This document shows, one piece after another, positions 24,456 to 35,606 of a stretch of DNA of 64,000 nucleotides; the first letter of the stretch is position 1; the number at the start of each line of letters is the position of its first letter. A program made the translations under genes and the position numbers. This DNA is from Cubamyces lactineus (taxonomy: Eukaryota; Basidiomycota; Agaricomycetes; Polyporales; Polyporaceae). Below the pieces are notes generated by a model. The model made no database searches. It saw nothing but the letters and a program-made list of their open reading frames with translations, and was not told the origin of the DNA. Location: NCBI GenBank assembly GCA_022376465.1, contig JACDTU010000007.1:1364001-1428000 (forward strand), given 5' to 3'.

Positions 24456-26544
24456 ATGGTCTTACTTGTTCATCCGGTAATAGTCAGCGTGTGTAAAGTC
24501 AGCATCGCAGAAGCTGAGACCACAAATAGCCTCTTGTTTAAGTTTGTTCTGAAGATATTCTACGGCACTATTGTCGTTGAGAACGTCGACTTGATTCCTC
24601 CGAGGGGAACGCCGTGGTGAGTGATATATTCTCAGGGTGTATCGTCCCGTCCCAGCTCCCAACGCCGCTCCCTTGTGATGCAGCATAGTTTGCGCAAATC
24701 ATAGCAACTCCCTCACTGATGCCCTGTACGTGCGTTGTGCTCCTCCACATACCTTACTCTCTGACAGGATACGGGGCGCAGCCTCCTCGTTACGTCCATA
24801 CCATCGAGGGTGCGAACTCAGCTGCGCGTCAAAGCTATAGTCCCGAGGCTTCTCTGACGTGCTTGAGAACAGAAGCGGAACTTACTGCGCTTGACTGCGA
24901 AGGCAACCCAATTCGGCAGGAAGACATTCACTAGCTGGCTTATCGAGTCTGCTGGGACCGTGCCCATTAAACGGCGCAAGGACTACGGCAACGATGCAGT
25001 CGACAACTCGGACGCTATGCAATATCTCATGGAGGTGCAGAATTCGCTCGACTGCTATGCACAAATATTAACAAGGTTAATAGGCTCTTGAGCTCGGCGA
25101 TGCTGTCTGTCTCTTTCCCGAGGGTATGAGCAGGTACCATCCTACCATAGCGCCGCTCAAGACGGGAGGTTCGTGTCTATCCCCAAAGACCCATGTTGCG
25201 ATAAATTGAATAGGTCCCGCGTAGTTGCGCGATTGGTCTCGGACGTCCTCTCGCGGAACAAACATGACCCTGACTTCGAAATTGACGTTCTGACCTGCTC
25301 CATCACATATATGTGAGTATGTTGTTTGAGAGGAGCCAAATGTAATGACTCTCGTAGGCATCGGCAGCATTTCCGTTCAGATGTCTTGGTTACCTTCCAC
25401 CCACCGATGAAGTTCACACCCAAGGTTCGCAGAACTCATCTTGGTCGTATGCAATCACTCTCACAACTTCTATCATATAGAACAACCCAGAGCTGCTGGC
25501 ACCGGTGGACTACAATGAGGTTCGCGTTCTCACAGCAAAGCTGCAGCAGCAAATCAGCTCGGGCACGTTGGACGCGCCTTCCTGGAGGCTGATCCGCATT
25601 GCCAAGCTCGCTGCGAGAATGTACGCCCCGCTCGGGACGACGATGAGCTTGGGCGACTATGTCCGCGTGGTCCGGACGTTCCTCGAAGCGTTCAAGCTGG
25701 CTGAGTCTCCACGGGTGGAGCCGTCGAGTGATGGCGAGGCACCGTCCCCTGAGCAAGTTCAGAGGGAGGATCAGAAGATTGTGCAACTTGGCAATGACCT
25801 CAAGGTGGGTTCCTGTCTACCCTGATACTCTTTATCGGACTGGTAGTGACCTTGGCGTAGGAGTACCAAGACCAGCTCTCCCGGTGGGGCATCAAGGACG
25901 ACCGCATCCGGCGACCACTCGCGCGACCGGTCATCCTCTACCGCATCGTCGTCCGGCTCATCTGGTCGCTCTTCCTCATCACCATCTCCCTGCCCGGGCT
26001 GCTCCTCTGGCTCCCAATCTTCATCACCTCCTTCATCGCCGTGCACCAGTTCAAGCGGACCGGGCCCGTCTGGGACACGTACGACGAGATCGCGCAGTAC
26101 AAGCTCACGTACGGCCTCGTCTCCTTCGTGTGCGTCTACCTCGTAGCGATGCTCGCCACGTTCCCCGTCGCGCTGCTCACTGCTGTGGCGGTGCCGGTCG
26201 CGATGTGGATGAGCCTGCGGTGGATGGAGGACGCGGTGTCCGCGTTCCGCGCGTTCGTCTCCCTAGTCCGTCTCTTGTGGATTGGGAAGCCCGCGCTCCG
26301 TCGCATGCGCGAGCGCCGAGCTGACCTGTACACGCGCGTGATGGAGCTCGCGGTTGGTACGCTGGGCCTACCGGACGAACCAGAAAAGTACTTTGCGGAA
26401 GTCGGGGGACGGGAGAAAGGTCGCGTGCGCGGCAGGTGGGCAAGCAAGGCGAAGTACTTCTCGGTACGGAGGCGGAGGAAACGCGACTGGAACGAGACGC
26501 TTAGGCTCTACGACCAAGTCGACTACCCTGACGACGAGTACTGA
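24456..26544 (+). CDS. Glycerol-3-phosphate O-acyltransferase, PlsC type (SCT1/GPT2-like)
   Basis: Acylates glycerol-3-phosphate (or dihydroxyacetone phosphate) in the ER, the first step of glycerolipid synthesis. Splicing by eye gives a start at 24456, LLFKFVLKIFYGTIVVENVD, then the motif I region CIVCANHSNSLTDALLLVTS, motif II RLTAKATQFGRKTFTSWLIE with AGTVPIKRRKD, motif III LGDAVCLFPEGMSRYHPT and motif IV HRQHFRSDVLVTFHPPMKFT. The FPEG glycerophosphate-binding signature is clear. The second half has two or three membrane spans (VILYRIVVRLIWSLFLITIS; LVSFVCVYLVAMLATFPVAL) and a basic C-terminal tail, ending in TGA 26542-26544. At least six short introns. The start is the first ATG in frame; a short upstream exon cannot be excluded. 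A second, divergent member lies at 35607-38578. Confidence 0.9.
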
Positions 26545-26740
26545 CGCATATAGTTGGGAGGATCCATATTTGCTTTGATATATACTGCTGATATAGGGGA
26601 CACGAGTAGCTAGGTATACAAAGAGTCGTAGTAAAAATAGGAGGGGAGGGCATAGGAGGATGGGGATGCGCAGCACATCGTCTATGAGAGTGATATGGTA
26701 TCTCGGGGTGCCCTTTAGACTAGGACGGTATTCTGACTAC

Positions 26741-27665
26741 TTAACCTGAGATGGGCCGGTAGGCACGGTTGCCGGCGGCCCAACGGTGACCCTTCTGGGC
26801 CGAGATACCAGTGGTGACCACACCAAATGTGACGAGGGTTCCGAAGAACCAGGAAAGCGTGCTGGAGACATACGCCAAACCTGCAAGAAGTGTCAGCGAG
26901 GGTGTGAGAGCCAATCACTCGTCTACCTACCAGGTCGTGCATACTTGAAATCAGGGAATGCATCCGTGCGGTAGAGATGGGTTACAACCGCAAAGACGAC
27001 GATCTGGGACAGCACTACGAATAGAGAATCAGTATCAAGTGGCATCCTGCCTGCAACATCTGCATCCGCATGGGCTATACATACCGTGCAGCGCAACCAG
27101 GACTGAGACGGATTTCCAGATGCGCCTCCTCCGTGAGTGAGTCGAGACGCCGAACATGATCGCAAGGCAGGCGACGACGGCGAACCCAATCCCGAGCTCG
27201 CCGAAGTAGCTCGCGGTGCCCCAGATCATGCAGAACTCCTTGTTCTCCTTCTCGCAGCGGTCCGTGACGCGCATCGGGAACGGGCGGCACTCGTAGTTCG
27301 TGTACTTGAGCGTGCCGCCGTTCCCGCTCGGGATCTCGATCACCTTGAGCTCGCAGCGGCGGTGGAGGCCGAACTCGACGACGACGGAGTTGTGGATGAT
27401 GTCGTCGCCGTGCACGACAAGCCTGTGGGAATGTGTGCGGACGCATGATGAGCACGTTACCTGAAGGGCTATGGCCGGGAGACCAACCAGTCGGGGCGCT
27501 GCACGGAGATGATGTTCTGTGGGATGCGCGAAAGGAAGACGGGGTGAGTTGTTGTTGGCCAATTCCATGCCTGTGGCGGCACTTTCTGGGCTGAGAGGAT
27601 GGACGTACCAGGATCATCGTGGCGATGACGGCAAAGAAAGCAACGACGTATGACAGCTTCCTCAT
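26741..27665 (-). CDS. Four-span membrane protein, SUR7/PalI- or claudin-like layout
   Basis: A short first exon (MRKLSYVVAFFAVIATMIL, start 27665) is the first membrane span. It joins to NIISVQRPDWL, and a donor within the Trp codon leads to VVHGDDIIHNSVVVEFGLH. The extracellular loop is cysteine-rich (RCELKVIEIP, YECRPFPMRVTDRC, KEFCMIWGTASYFGELG). Three further spans follow: IGFAVVACLAIMFGVST, an exon with QIVVFAVVTHLYR, and STLSWFFGTLVTFGVVTTG. The tail AGNRAYRPISG ends in TAA 26741-26743. The one-plus-three span layout with a Cys-bearing first loop resembles fungal SUR7/PalI and claudin-type proteins; I do not recognise a specific orthologue. It converges with the acyltransferase 196 bp away. 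Confidence 0.75.
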
Positions 27666-27908
27666 GTTGCTGCTCTAACTTCCGGGTGAGATGGTGGTGG
27701 GTGGTGGACGTGCTGTTGCACGGAGAGGGAGGGAGGAAAGGCGACTGAGGCGGGAACTAGCTCAGTGGGTTCCATGCGCATCTGCATCCGCAACGCACTC
27801 GGCGCGCAACCGCGGCACGCGTTCTCAAAGGGCGAGATCGTCTCTGACGTATTCGCGCCTGATTCCCTGCGTGCACATTATCACCATCAGGTGGAGTTCC
27901 TCAACAAG

Positions 27909-27990
27909 GTCCTTGTCGATTAGTGGTTAGATCATCACGTTGTGGCAACACAAAACCGTGAAGACGGAGGCTCGAATCCTCCCTGGGACA
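27909..27990 (+). tRNA. Probable tRNA-His (GTG) with a 10-nt intron
   Basis: The folded cloverleaf is visible. The acceptor stem is 27909-27915 with 27983-27989 (one T-T mismatch, one G-T wobble) and discriminator A 27990. The D arm is GATT-AGTGGTTA-GATC (27918-27933). The anticodon stem is TCACG/CGTGA (27935-27939 and 27957-27961). The T arm is GGAGG-CTCGAAT-CCTCC (27966-27982). The anticodon loop has 17 nt beginning TTGTGG, which fits a 7-nt loop with anticodon GTG at 27942-27944 plus about 10 nt of intron directly 3' of position 37, the canonical tRNA intron site. The variable loop has 4 nt. The mismatch leaves room for a pseudogene. Confidence 0.72.
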
Positions 27991-29437
27991 ATGTTTTACT
28001 CATTTCCAAGGCACACCAACGTTGACGTTGAATTTTGGTGCACCTTCGACGCGACGTAGACACAAATTTCATCACCCGCTGATATTATTTTCACAGCCTA
28101 CGGAGACGGTACGCGTGCTGTAAGTATCTCGTGTTCTATATGCATACAGGTACACCAGGTAGAAACCAGCCGTTCTTCAAAGTTCACTTTTCCAACGCCG
28201 CATACGTACAGTAATGCGTCGGGGAAACGTTGATTGAACGTTCTGGGCCAGCCTCGAGCCTATCCCCTAGACTAATTTAGTGACCGGACTGCGCGGACAT
28301 GTCGATGAACTTCGACGAACGTCGCTTTGCCTAGCGATGCAGATCTTGGTACCAATTGTAATAACTGTCAAGGATTGTCGAACTCGAATTCGGACCCGGA
28401 GACCTCAAGCTCGTAAGTTCACTGCACATACATTGTAACGCCCATGGGTATATCTTCAAGCATTTCACGCTGGTGGGCACTGTATTAGCCATAAGGTAGG
28501 GTATCGTACACGTTAGCCGGCGTTTCCACTCAAACTACGTACAGAGGTGCCACAGAGTAGAGCGAGAGTGCTGTAACTTAGATAGCGCCTCGGACCGGAC
28601 CGTACGTTGAAAGTGACGTTTGTGCTGAATCTTGGTTTCAGTGGTAGCCGCCTGCTGAATTTCCCTCCGTGACGGTACAGGAAATCCTTGGTGACGAACT
28701 GGAGAACATAGAGCAACAGCACACCTTGTGTCCTGATCAAGGATCGATTGCGTGCAGGCGCATAGGATATCCGGTGGCATGATGCATGCACCGATGTATG
28801 CAATTAGTGGGCCTCGCTTGTGCCTAGCACGCGAGCCACTACGGCGTCCTGTGGACGTTTATACCGATGCCGAAGGATGGTAGATACTAGACGGTGCGAA
28901 GAAACCGCTGAGAAAAGTTGTGCGGTCGATCATGTAGCAATGTCTGGTTGACGAGGACGGGGAGGAGGCGCGGATACTGCGCAGATGGGATTGCGAGAGG
29001 TCCCTATTTGTGAGTGGCAGAAGGAATAGCCAGGGCGAGCAGACGGAGGGCGTGGCGACAAAGGGCGGCAGAGGCTAGCATGCGTGCAACGAGCCGGTGT
29101 CAAGGACAAGAGAAGGGCGTGCGGGGGCGGAGGAGTGAGGGAGAGAGATGTGTTACGTAAGGAGCAATTGACCCAAATAAGGCATAAAACCGCCACCCGA
29201 TCAGCGAAGGAGGAGGGTGAAGGAGAGCTCAGATGGACAGTGCTCGACCGCTCACCGACGCTCTCTCCGTCCCATCCTCTCCTCTCCCTCGTCCACAGCC
29301 CTCTTCCTCTTCCTCCACCGGGCAAGGGCCTCCCTCCTCTCCTTCCTCCCCCCATCCCCTTCTCCCTTTCTTCTTTCTTCTCCCCGCCGTCCCCGAAAGC
29401 GTAGGATCCTCGCCGTCGCCCGGCGACATCTCCGCAC
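27991..29437. other. Intergenic region upstream of adenylate cyclase
   Basis: About 1.4 kb with no supported exon. A minus-strand open frame at 28513-28803 has no recognisable similarity. The right end holds the promoter and leader of the adenylate cyclase gene. Confidence 0.45.
29264..29395 (+). promoter_or_regulatory. Pyrimidine-rich tract before adenylate cyclase
   Basis: An almost uninterrupted C/T-rich run on the plus strand ending about 40 bp before the chosen start. CT-rich blocks near the transcription start are common in fungal promoters. An assignment as promoter core is inferred from position. Confidence 0.5.
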
Positions 29438-32400
29438 ATGCCGAACTCCGTTTCGCCTTCGTCCTCTCCAAAGTCCCTCCCCCTTCAAGGCCCCCACAAC
29501 ATGCAGGCAGACCGCTACACGGAACCCTTCCCTACCGCTATCCGCATATCGCGGGATATGTCTAGCACAGTCTCGCACGACCTCGTCGACCATGATTCTC
29601 TCTCTACTCTCACTCTCACCGAAGACTCCAATCTTGCCGCGATTGCCCCATGGGCAACACCTAATAATGGCGACGAACCCGTGCGTGTCTCCTCTTTATA
29701 TGATGCTCTACGCTCTGTACTGCACAGCAGAACGTCCGCACAATGTGGAAGGCCTCGAACGAGATGCTCTCTGCAGTCAGTCGAGATCCTCCCTTTGTCC
29801 GCTTGCACAAGTAGTCCCGCTTTCTGTCACCGCGCTATGTGCACCTACACCATCGTACAACGCAGCGGACCATGTCTTCTCTGCGGCGATGTATGTAGCC
29901 CAACCTTCTGACCGCGATTTCGCCGTTGAACGGCCTAACGTGCGGGAGATTCGAACATTCATCCCAGTCAACACCTACGCGCGGCCGTTGTTCTGACGTC
30001 TTGAAATTGTCTAGCCGACGCCTCCCCCCAAGTCTTCGCACCGTTTTGGCTTCAATCCCAAGCCGTCATTCTCATCATTCACCCTACCGCGCCATGCCAG
30101 TACATCCAGCATCAGTGTGTCGACTACCGCCACTGCTCGTCCATCCGAGACGTTCAGCATACATTCCAATGACTCTGGCCGATCTGGTCGGACTCTGGAC
30201 TCGCGTAAGAAGCCATCATTGAACCCATTGAACTTGTTGAAGAAGCGGTCTCGGAGTCGTTTACGGTCCGAGCCACCTCCGGTTGAGATGCCCCCGCCCA
30301 TGCCCTCTCCCGACTTATCCTTCCATCCGACACCAAAAACACCACCCGGTTCGTTCTCTAAGAAGGAGCGTTCAACCTACAAGAAGAAGCCTTCGTACGT
30401 GACCCCACCTGCGTTGCCCCCCAAGGAATCGTTATATGCGCTCGACACCAACCTGGATGCGATGGAGGGTATTGTTGACCTTTCCGTCCTTCCTGCCACG
30501 GGCGTCGATAGCAGCTCACCTGGGAGCGGATTTGAGTCCTCACATCAATCCAGCTCAGATATGTCGATGCAACTGGGTTCTACGAGCACCTCGCATAACA
30601 GCGTATTCAGCAATCCGTTCCTCCCGGGGAGCCAGCGGCGGCTTGCACCCGGCGCACTCACGTTCGACGGACGGAGAATATCTCCGAAGGCGCGTCCCCC
30701 TGGGGTGGTCTCAAAAGGGGATGGGGACTCCCCTTCGTGGACGGCGCCGGAGAGCTGGGCTGTCGAGAAGGAAGGCGGAGATTCGTCGATCGCGGCGTAT
30801 TCCTCATCGGACGAGAGCGTTCACGGGAAGTCGGGCGGGCGCAAGCGGAAAAGGCGGCCGCCCGGCAGTAAAGGGCTGTACAAAGTGCGGATATACCGCG
30901 CGAACAACTCATATCACGTCGTCTCGTGCGACCTGAACGTCACCGTCGCGCAGCTCACTCCGCAGCTGAACAAGAAGCTGCTCCTGGATCCTGGAGTAGA
31001 ACCGCATAAGCTGCATCTTAAAGAGCGCGGGCGAGGTTTGTGTAACTGTGGCTTTCTGTACGAAAGCATAACTGACGGCTGGTGCAGAGCGAGTCCTTGC
31101 GCCGACAGAGAGGCCTGCCGATATCGTCCGCAGACGATTGGAACAGGCCGGCTACGATGTGGCCGATGGCCTGGACCTGCTGGGTGCGGACGATATCCAG
31201 TTTCTCCTCAAGTTTGTTTATAAGAGCAATGCCCTTGGTCCCCCGGTGAGTGTTTTGTATATCAGTGATACGAGCAGAAGCACTCACAATGCACAGGAGG
31301 AGGACATGGAGTTCGACAGCTTCGACTTGGTTGACCTCACATCCCGAAGCTTGAGAACCGTGCCGGTGACATTGTACGCCCACGCGGATGCAATTGTGTC
31401 CCTCAACCTATCGCGAAACCCCATGCTCGAAATCCCCTTGGATTTCATCCAGGCGTGCAGCACCCTACGCGAGCTGCGACTCTCTCACATGGCGTTGAAG
31501 AAGGTTCCGCAGAGTGTACGCAACTGTCAGACGCTCCAATGGCTCGACCTGTCGTGCAATCGCATAGCGGACCTTGACGATGCAGGCCTGGAGAACATCC
31601 CCCAGCTCCGACATTTGAAGCTCCAAAACAATCGGATGGAGAAACTACCGTACTACTTTCCTCATCTACGCGAGCTCAGGGACCTGAATATCTCGAACAA
31701 CAAGTTCAAGCATCTTCCTGCCGTCGTATGCGAGATTCGTTCACTCGTCGATCTCGATGTATCCTTCAACATGATCCAGGAGCTCCCCGATGAGCTCGGG
31801 CAGCTCACCCAGCTCGATCACCTCATCATCGTCGGGAATCAGGTATCGAGGATCCCTGAGCGGTGCGCCAAGCTGCGTAATTTGCGCGTACTCGACTGTC
31901 GGCGGAACAACATCACGGATATCTCGGTCGTCTGCACTCTTCCGAAGATTGAGCAGCTTCTCGCGGATCACAACTCCATGCACGCGCTCGACGTGTCGTT
32001 CGGGCCCGCGCTGAAGCAACTCGACGCGTCGCATAACGATATCACGCAGCTCACGCTCGTCCCTGGACCTCTTGGGCTTCCGTACGCGCTCACGACGCTT
32101 AACCTCTCGCATGCGAAACTATCCACTCTTGATGACCTCGCTCTCGCGCAGCTCACCGCACTTGAGGTCCTCCATATCGACCACAACTCCATTCGGTCAC
32201 TCCCAGAAAGCTTGGGCGGGCTCTCTCGCCTGAAACACCTCTCATGTTCCAACAACCATCTATACGCGCTTCCGAGTAGCATCGGCCGTCTTCAGTGGCT
32301 GGAGACCCTGGAGGCGCACAATAACGATCTCTCCGAGCTCCCGATGAGCCTATGGAACTGCTCTTCCCTCCAGGTCATCAACGTCACTTCGAACGTTATC

Positions 32401-35246
32401 AGCACTTGGAGCCTTCCTCCTGGATCGATCGACCTTGAGGTCGCCATGACTCATGCATGGTCCAGTAGCGTCACGCTCCTCAACGACCGGAAAGGATCTT
32501 CGTGCTCGACGATCGGCTCTACTCTTCCTGCACTCGCGTCGTCCCTGGAGAGGCTCTACGTTGGGGAGAACAGCTTGACGGCGGACAGCCTGCATCCGTT
32601 GGCACTGCTTCGCGAGCTGCGGGTGTTGAACCTCTCGTTCAACAACATTCAGCAGCTGCCGAGCAGCTTCTTCCGTAACCTGACTCAGCTGCGGGAGCTG
32701 TACCTGAGCGGTAACGACATCTCGGCGATCCCCACTGAGAACCTGCAGCATATGACAAACCTCGAGGTGCTTTTCCTGAACGGCAACAAGCTCCAGACGC
32801 TCCCGCGGGAGATCAGCAAGCTCACGAAGCTGTCGGTCATGGACGTCGGGAGCAACGTGCTCAAGTACAACATCAACAACTGGGAGTTTGACTGGAATTG
32901 GTGAGTAGCGTTCCGGACGGAGTGACTTGTAGTAGGCAGGCTGACAGATCGTGACGGTTTGACAGGAACTTCAACACCAACTTACGATACCTGAACCTGT
33001 CGGGCAACAAGCGGCTGGAGATCAAGCCCGACATGAACCACAGACAGTCGCGCGGACAGCAGCAGCTGTCAGACTTCTCGAGCCTCACGCAGCTGCGCAT
33101 CCTCGGCTTGATGGACGTCACGATTGGCATGCAGACGAACATCCCGGACGAGAGCGAGGACCGCCGCGTGCGCACGTCTATGGCAGACGTCAACGGCATG
33201 GCGTACGGGATCGCCGATACGCTCGGCATGACGGAACACCTCACGATGATCGATCTCGTCCAGCCCAACTTCCGCGGACGGACGGACGAGGCCATCTTCG
33301 CCATGTTCGGGCGCGCGTCGCACATCGCGAGCAACAACCGGCTCACGAAGTTCCTGCACGACAACTTCTTGCGCGTGTTTGCGGAGGAGCTTGCGAAGCT
33401 TGGGCCGAACGAGGGCGTCCCCGATGCGATGCGACGGTCGTTCTTGAAGCTCAACAAGCTGCTGCACGACTATCTGTACTCGACGTCTGGGAGGAAGATG
33501 TCGCACGTGAGCGCGTCGGCGATGAACCAGACGATCCACGACAAGATCGGCGCCTCCGGTATCGTCCTTTACCTGGTTCACCGTACACTGTATATTGCAA
33601 ACGCGGGCAACGCGCTGGCCGTAATCTCGAGGCAGGGCATCGCGCATCTCGTGTCGCGCAAGCATGACCCATTCGATCGCTTGGAGACTGCTCGGATACG
33701 TGCTGCGGAAGGCTGGGTGTCCCCGAAAGGCTTCGTGAACGACGAGATCGACGTGTCTCGATCGTTCGGGTTCTACTACCTCCTTCCCGTAGTGAACCCG
33801 CGGCCGGATGTCTTCCAGTACGACATTTCGCCGCTGGACGAGTTTGTCATCGTGGGCAACCGTGGGCTCTGGGACTACGTCTCGTATCAGACGGCCGTGG
33901 ACATCGCCCGCAAGGAGCGGGACCCGATGATCGCTGCGCAGAAACTCCGTGACTTCGCTCTCAGCTATGGCGCGGAGGGCACCACGATGATCATGGTCAT
34001 CAAGGTGTCAGACCTGTTCCCCAAGGGCCTGCCGCGCGACCCGCAGCTTCTCGCCGAGCCCGCGATTCCGGAGGAAATTATTCGGAGCCTTGCCAAGCGG
34101 AAGCCTCGGGACATCATCAACCGTGACATTTCCCGCTTGGACGACGAGGTCTCTCCGCCGACAGGCCACCTCGCCCTCGTCTTCACCGACATTCGCAACT
34201 CCACGCACCTGTGGGAGGTCAACCCGGGCATGCAATCCGCTATGGTACTCCACAATAACCTGCTGCGTCGGCTGCTTCGCTTCTGCGGTGGATATGAGGT
34301 CAAGACGGAAGGCGATGCGTTCATGTGCTCGTTCCCGACAACCTTGGCTGCGCTTTGGTGGTGCATGAGCGTTCAGACCCAGCTCCTGACTCTGTCATGG
34401 CCCCTTGAGATTCTTGAGTGTGAGGACGGCAAGGAGATCCGCGACCCCGAGGGTAATCTCATCGCCCGTGGCCTCTCGCTACGGATGGGTATCCACTGCG
34501 GATCGCCCGTCTGCGAGCCCGACCCTGTCACCGGTCGTATGGACTACTTCGGTCCCATGGTCAACCGCGCAGCCCGGGTGAACGCTGTCGCAGCGGGTGG
34601 CCAAATCATGTGTAGCGCAGACGTGATAAAGGAGATCAACGCTCGCATCCTCGACACCGGCCCAGAAACCGAGCACTCTTACCTCCAGCCGAGTAACGCC
34701 ATCGAGGCTATTCGCGCTATGGGCGTGAAGATCTTTCCGGTTGGCGAAGTCAAGCTCAAGGGCCTCGAAGTGCCGGAGAACCTCTCGGTCCTCTATCCCG
34801 CTGCGCTTGCGGGGCGGCAGAACCTTGAGGCCTTTGAGACTGCGCCCACCGCCTCAGGCTCGCGCGTGCAGTTCAGCGTGGAGCAGATGCGCGAGCTGGG
34901 CCTCCTTTGCGTCCGGCTCGAGACGCTGGCGATGTCCAAGGTGTTCCGACCGACGCCTTCGCGCAAGGGCAGCATCGCGTCGTCGCTCACACAGCCGAAG
35001 GGAGAGGAGAGCCTCGACTCGCCGCTGACGATCCGCGACGACCCCAGCCTCTACCTGCCTGTCATGGACGAGAAGTCCTCGGATGCGCATCTCACGACTG
35101 TCCTCCATTCCCTTTCCCTCCGCATCGACAACGCGCTCACCAAGCTGGCGTTGATCTACATGACCGACATCGAGCGACAGCGGGGCGGGCCCGACCTCGC
35201 CCTGCGGGACCAGATCCTGGAGCTCTGCCGCCCTATCATGTTGTGA
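29438..35246 (+). CDS. CYR1: Adenylate cyclase (RA-LRR-PP2C-like-catalytic)
   Basis: Makes cAMP from ATP for the Ras/G-protein-PKA pathway; a peripheral membrane protein in fungi. The 5' end holds low-complexity exons (one with AIAPWATPNN). A large exon opens near 30015 with PTPPPKSSHRFGFNPKPSF. The order is: a Ser/Pro-rich N-terminal region, Ras-association domain (KGLYKVRIYRANNSYHVVS, about 30870), an exon with ERPADIVRRRLEQAGYD, about 20 leucine-rich repeats (31300-33100), a PP2C-like domain (YGIADTLGMTEHLT to GTTMIMVIKVSDLF), and a class III cyclase domain with both metal aspartates in FTDIRNSTHLWE and VKTEGDAFM, then a helical tail ending LELCRPIML. Introns at about 31036, 31244 and 32905 keep frame. 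The first exons are least certain, and the predicted length of about 1,770 residues is slightly short for a basidiomycete enzyme. Confidence 0.93.
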
Positions 35247-35606
35247 TGCCTACGCGCTGCGGTGCAGGCTCTCATTGGACTGTAGCATTAACTTATTGCT
35301 TTTTTCGCCCTTCTTTATCAACCAACTCTCTGGCAATTGTACTCCCCCCACATCATGCCTGTCTGCACCCGCTAGAAACACTCGTGTATACCCTTGTAGT
35401 ATCCGCGCAGCACTGTATACTACTGTACGACGATATCCCTATTATACTCCCAAGGCATCCAGGAATTTATATCCAGCAGAGTGAGTCAGATCACAGGAAC
35501 ACATTACTCCATGGTAAACTAGGAAAAGCAAAGCACTGAGCATAACGAAGAAGCGACCGAGAACCGCAGAGGGAAGCCGGGGGAGAAGGGGGGGAGAGAA
35601 AAGCAC
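35247..35606. other. Convergent 3' region
   Basis: Lies between the stop codons of adenylate cyclase (plus) and the second acyltransferase (minus). No gene is seen; it should hold both 3' UTRs and polyadenylation sites. Confidence 0.6.

Noticed and set aside
25659..26324. Plus-strand frame rich in Arg/His/Pro
   Set aside because: Out-of-frame shadow of the acyltransferase membrane exon; the other frame gives the membrane spans and C-terminus.
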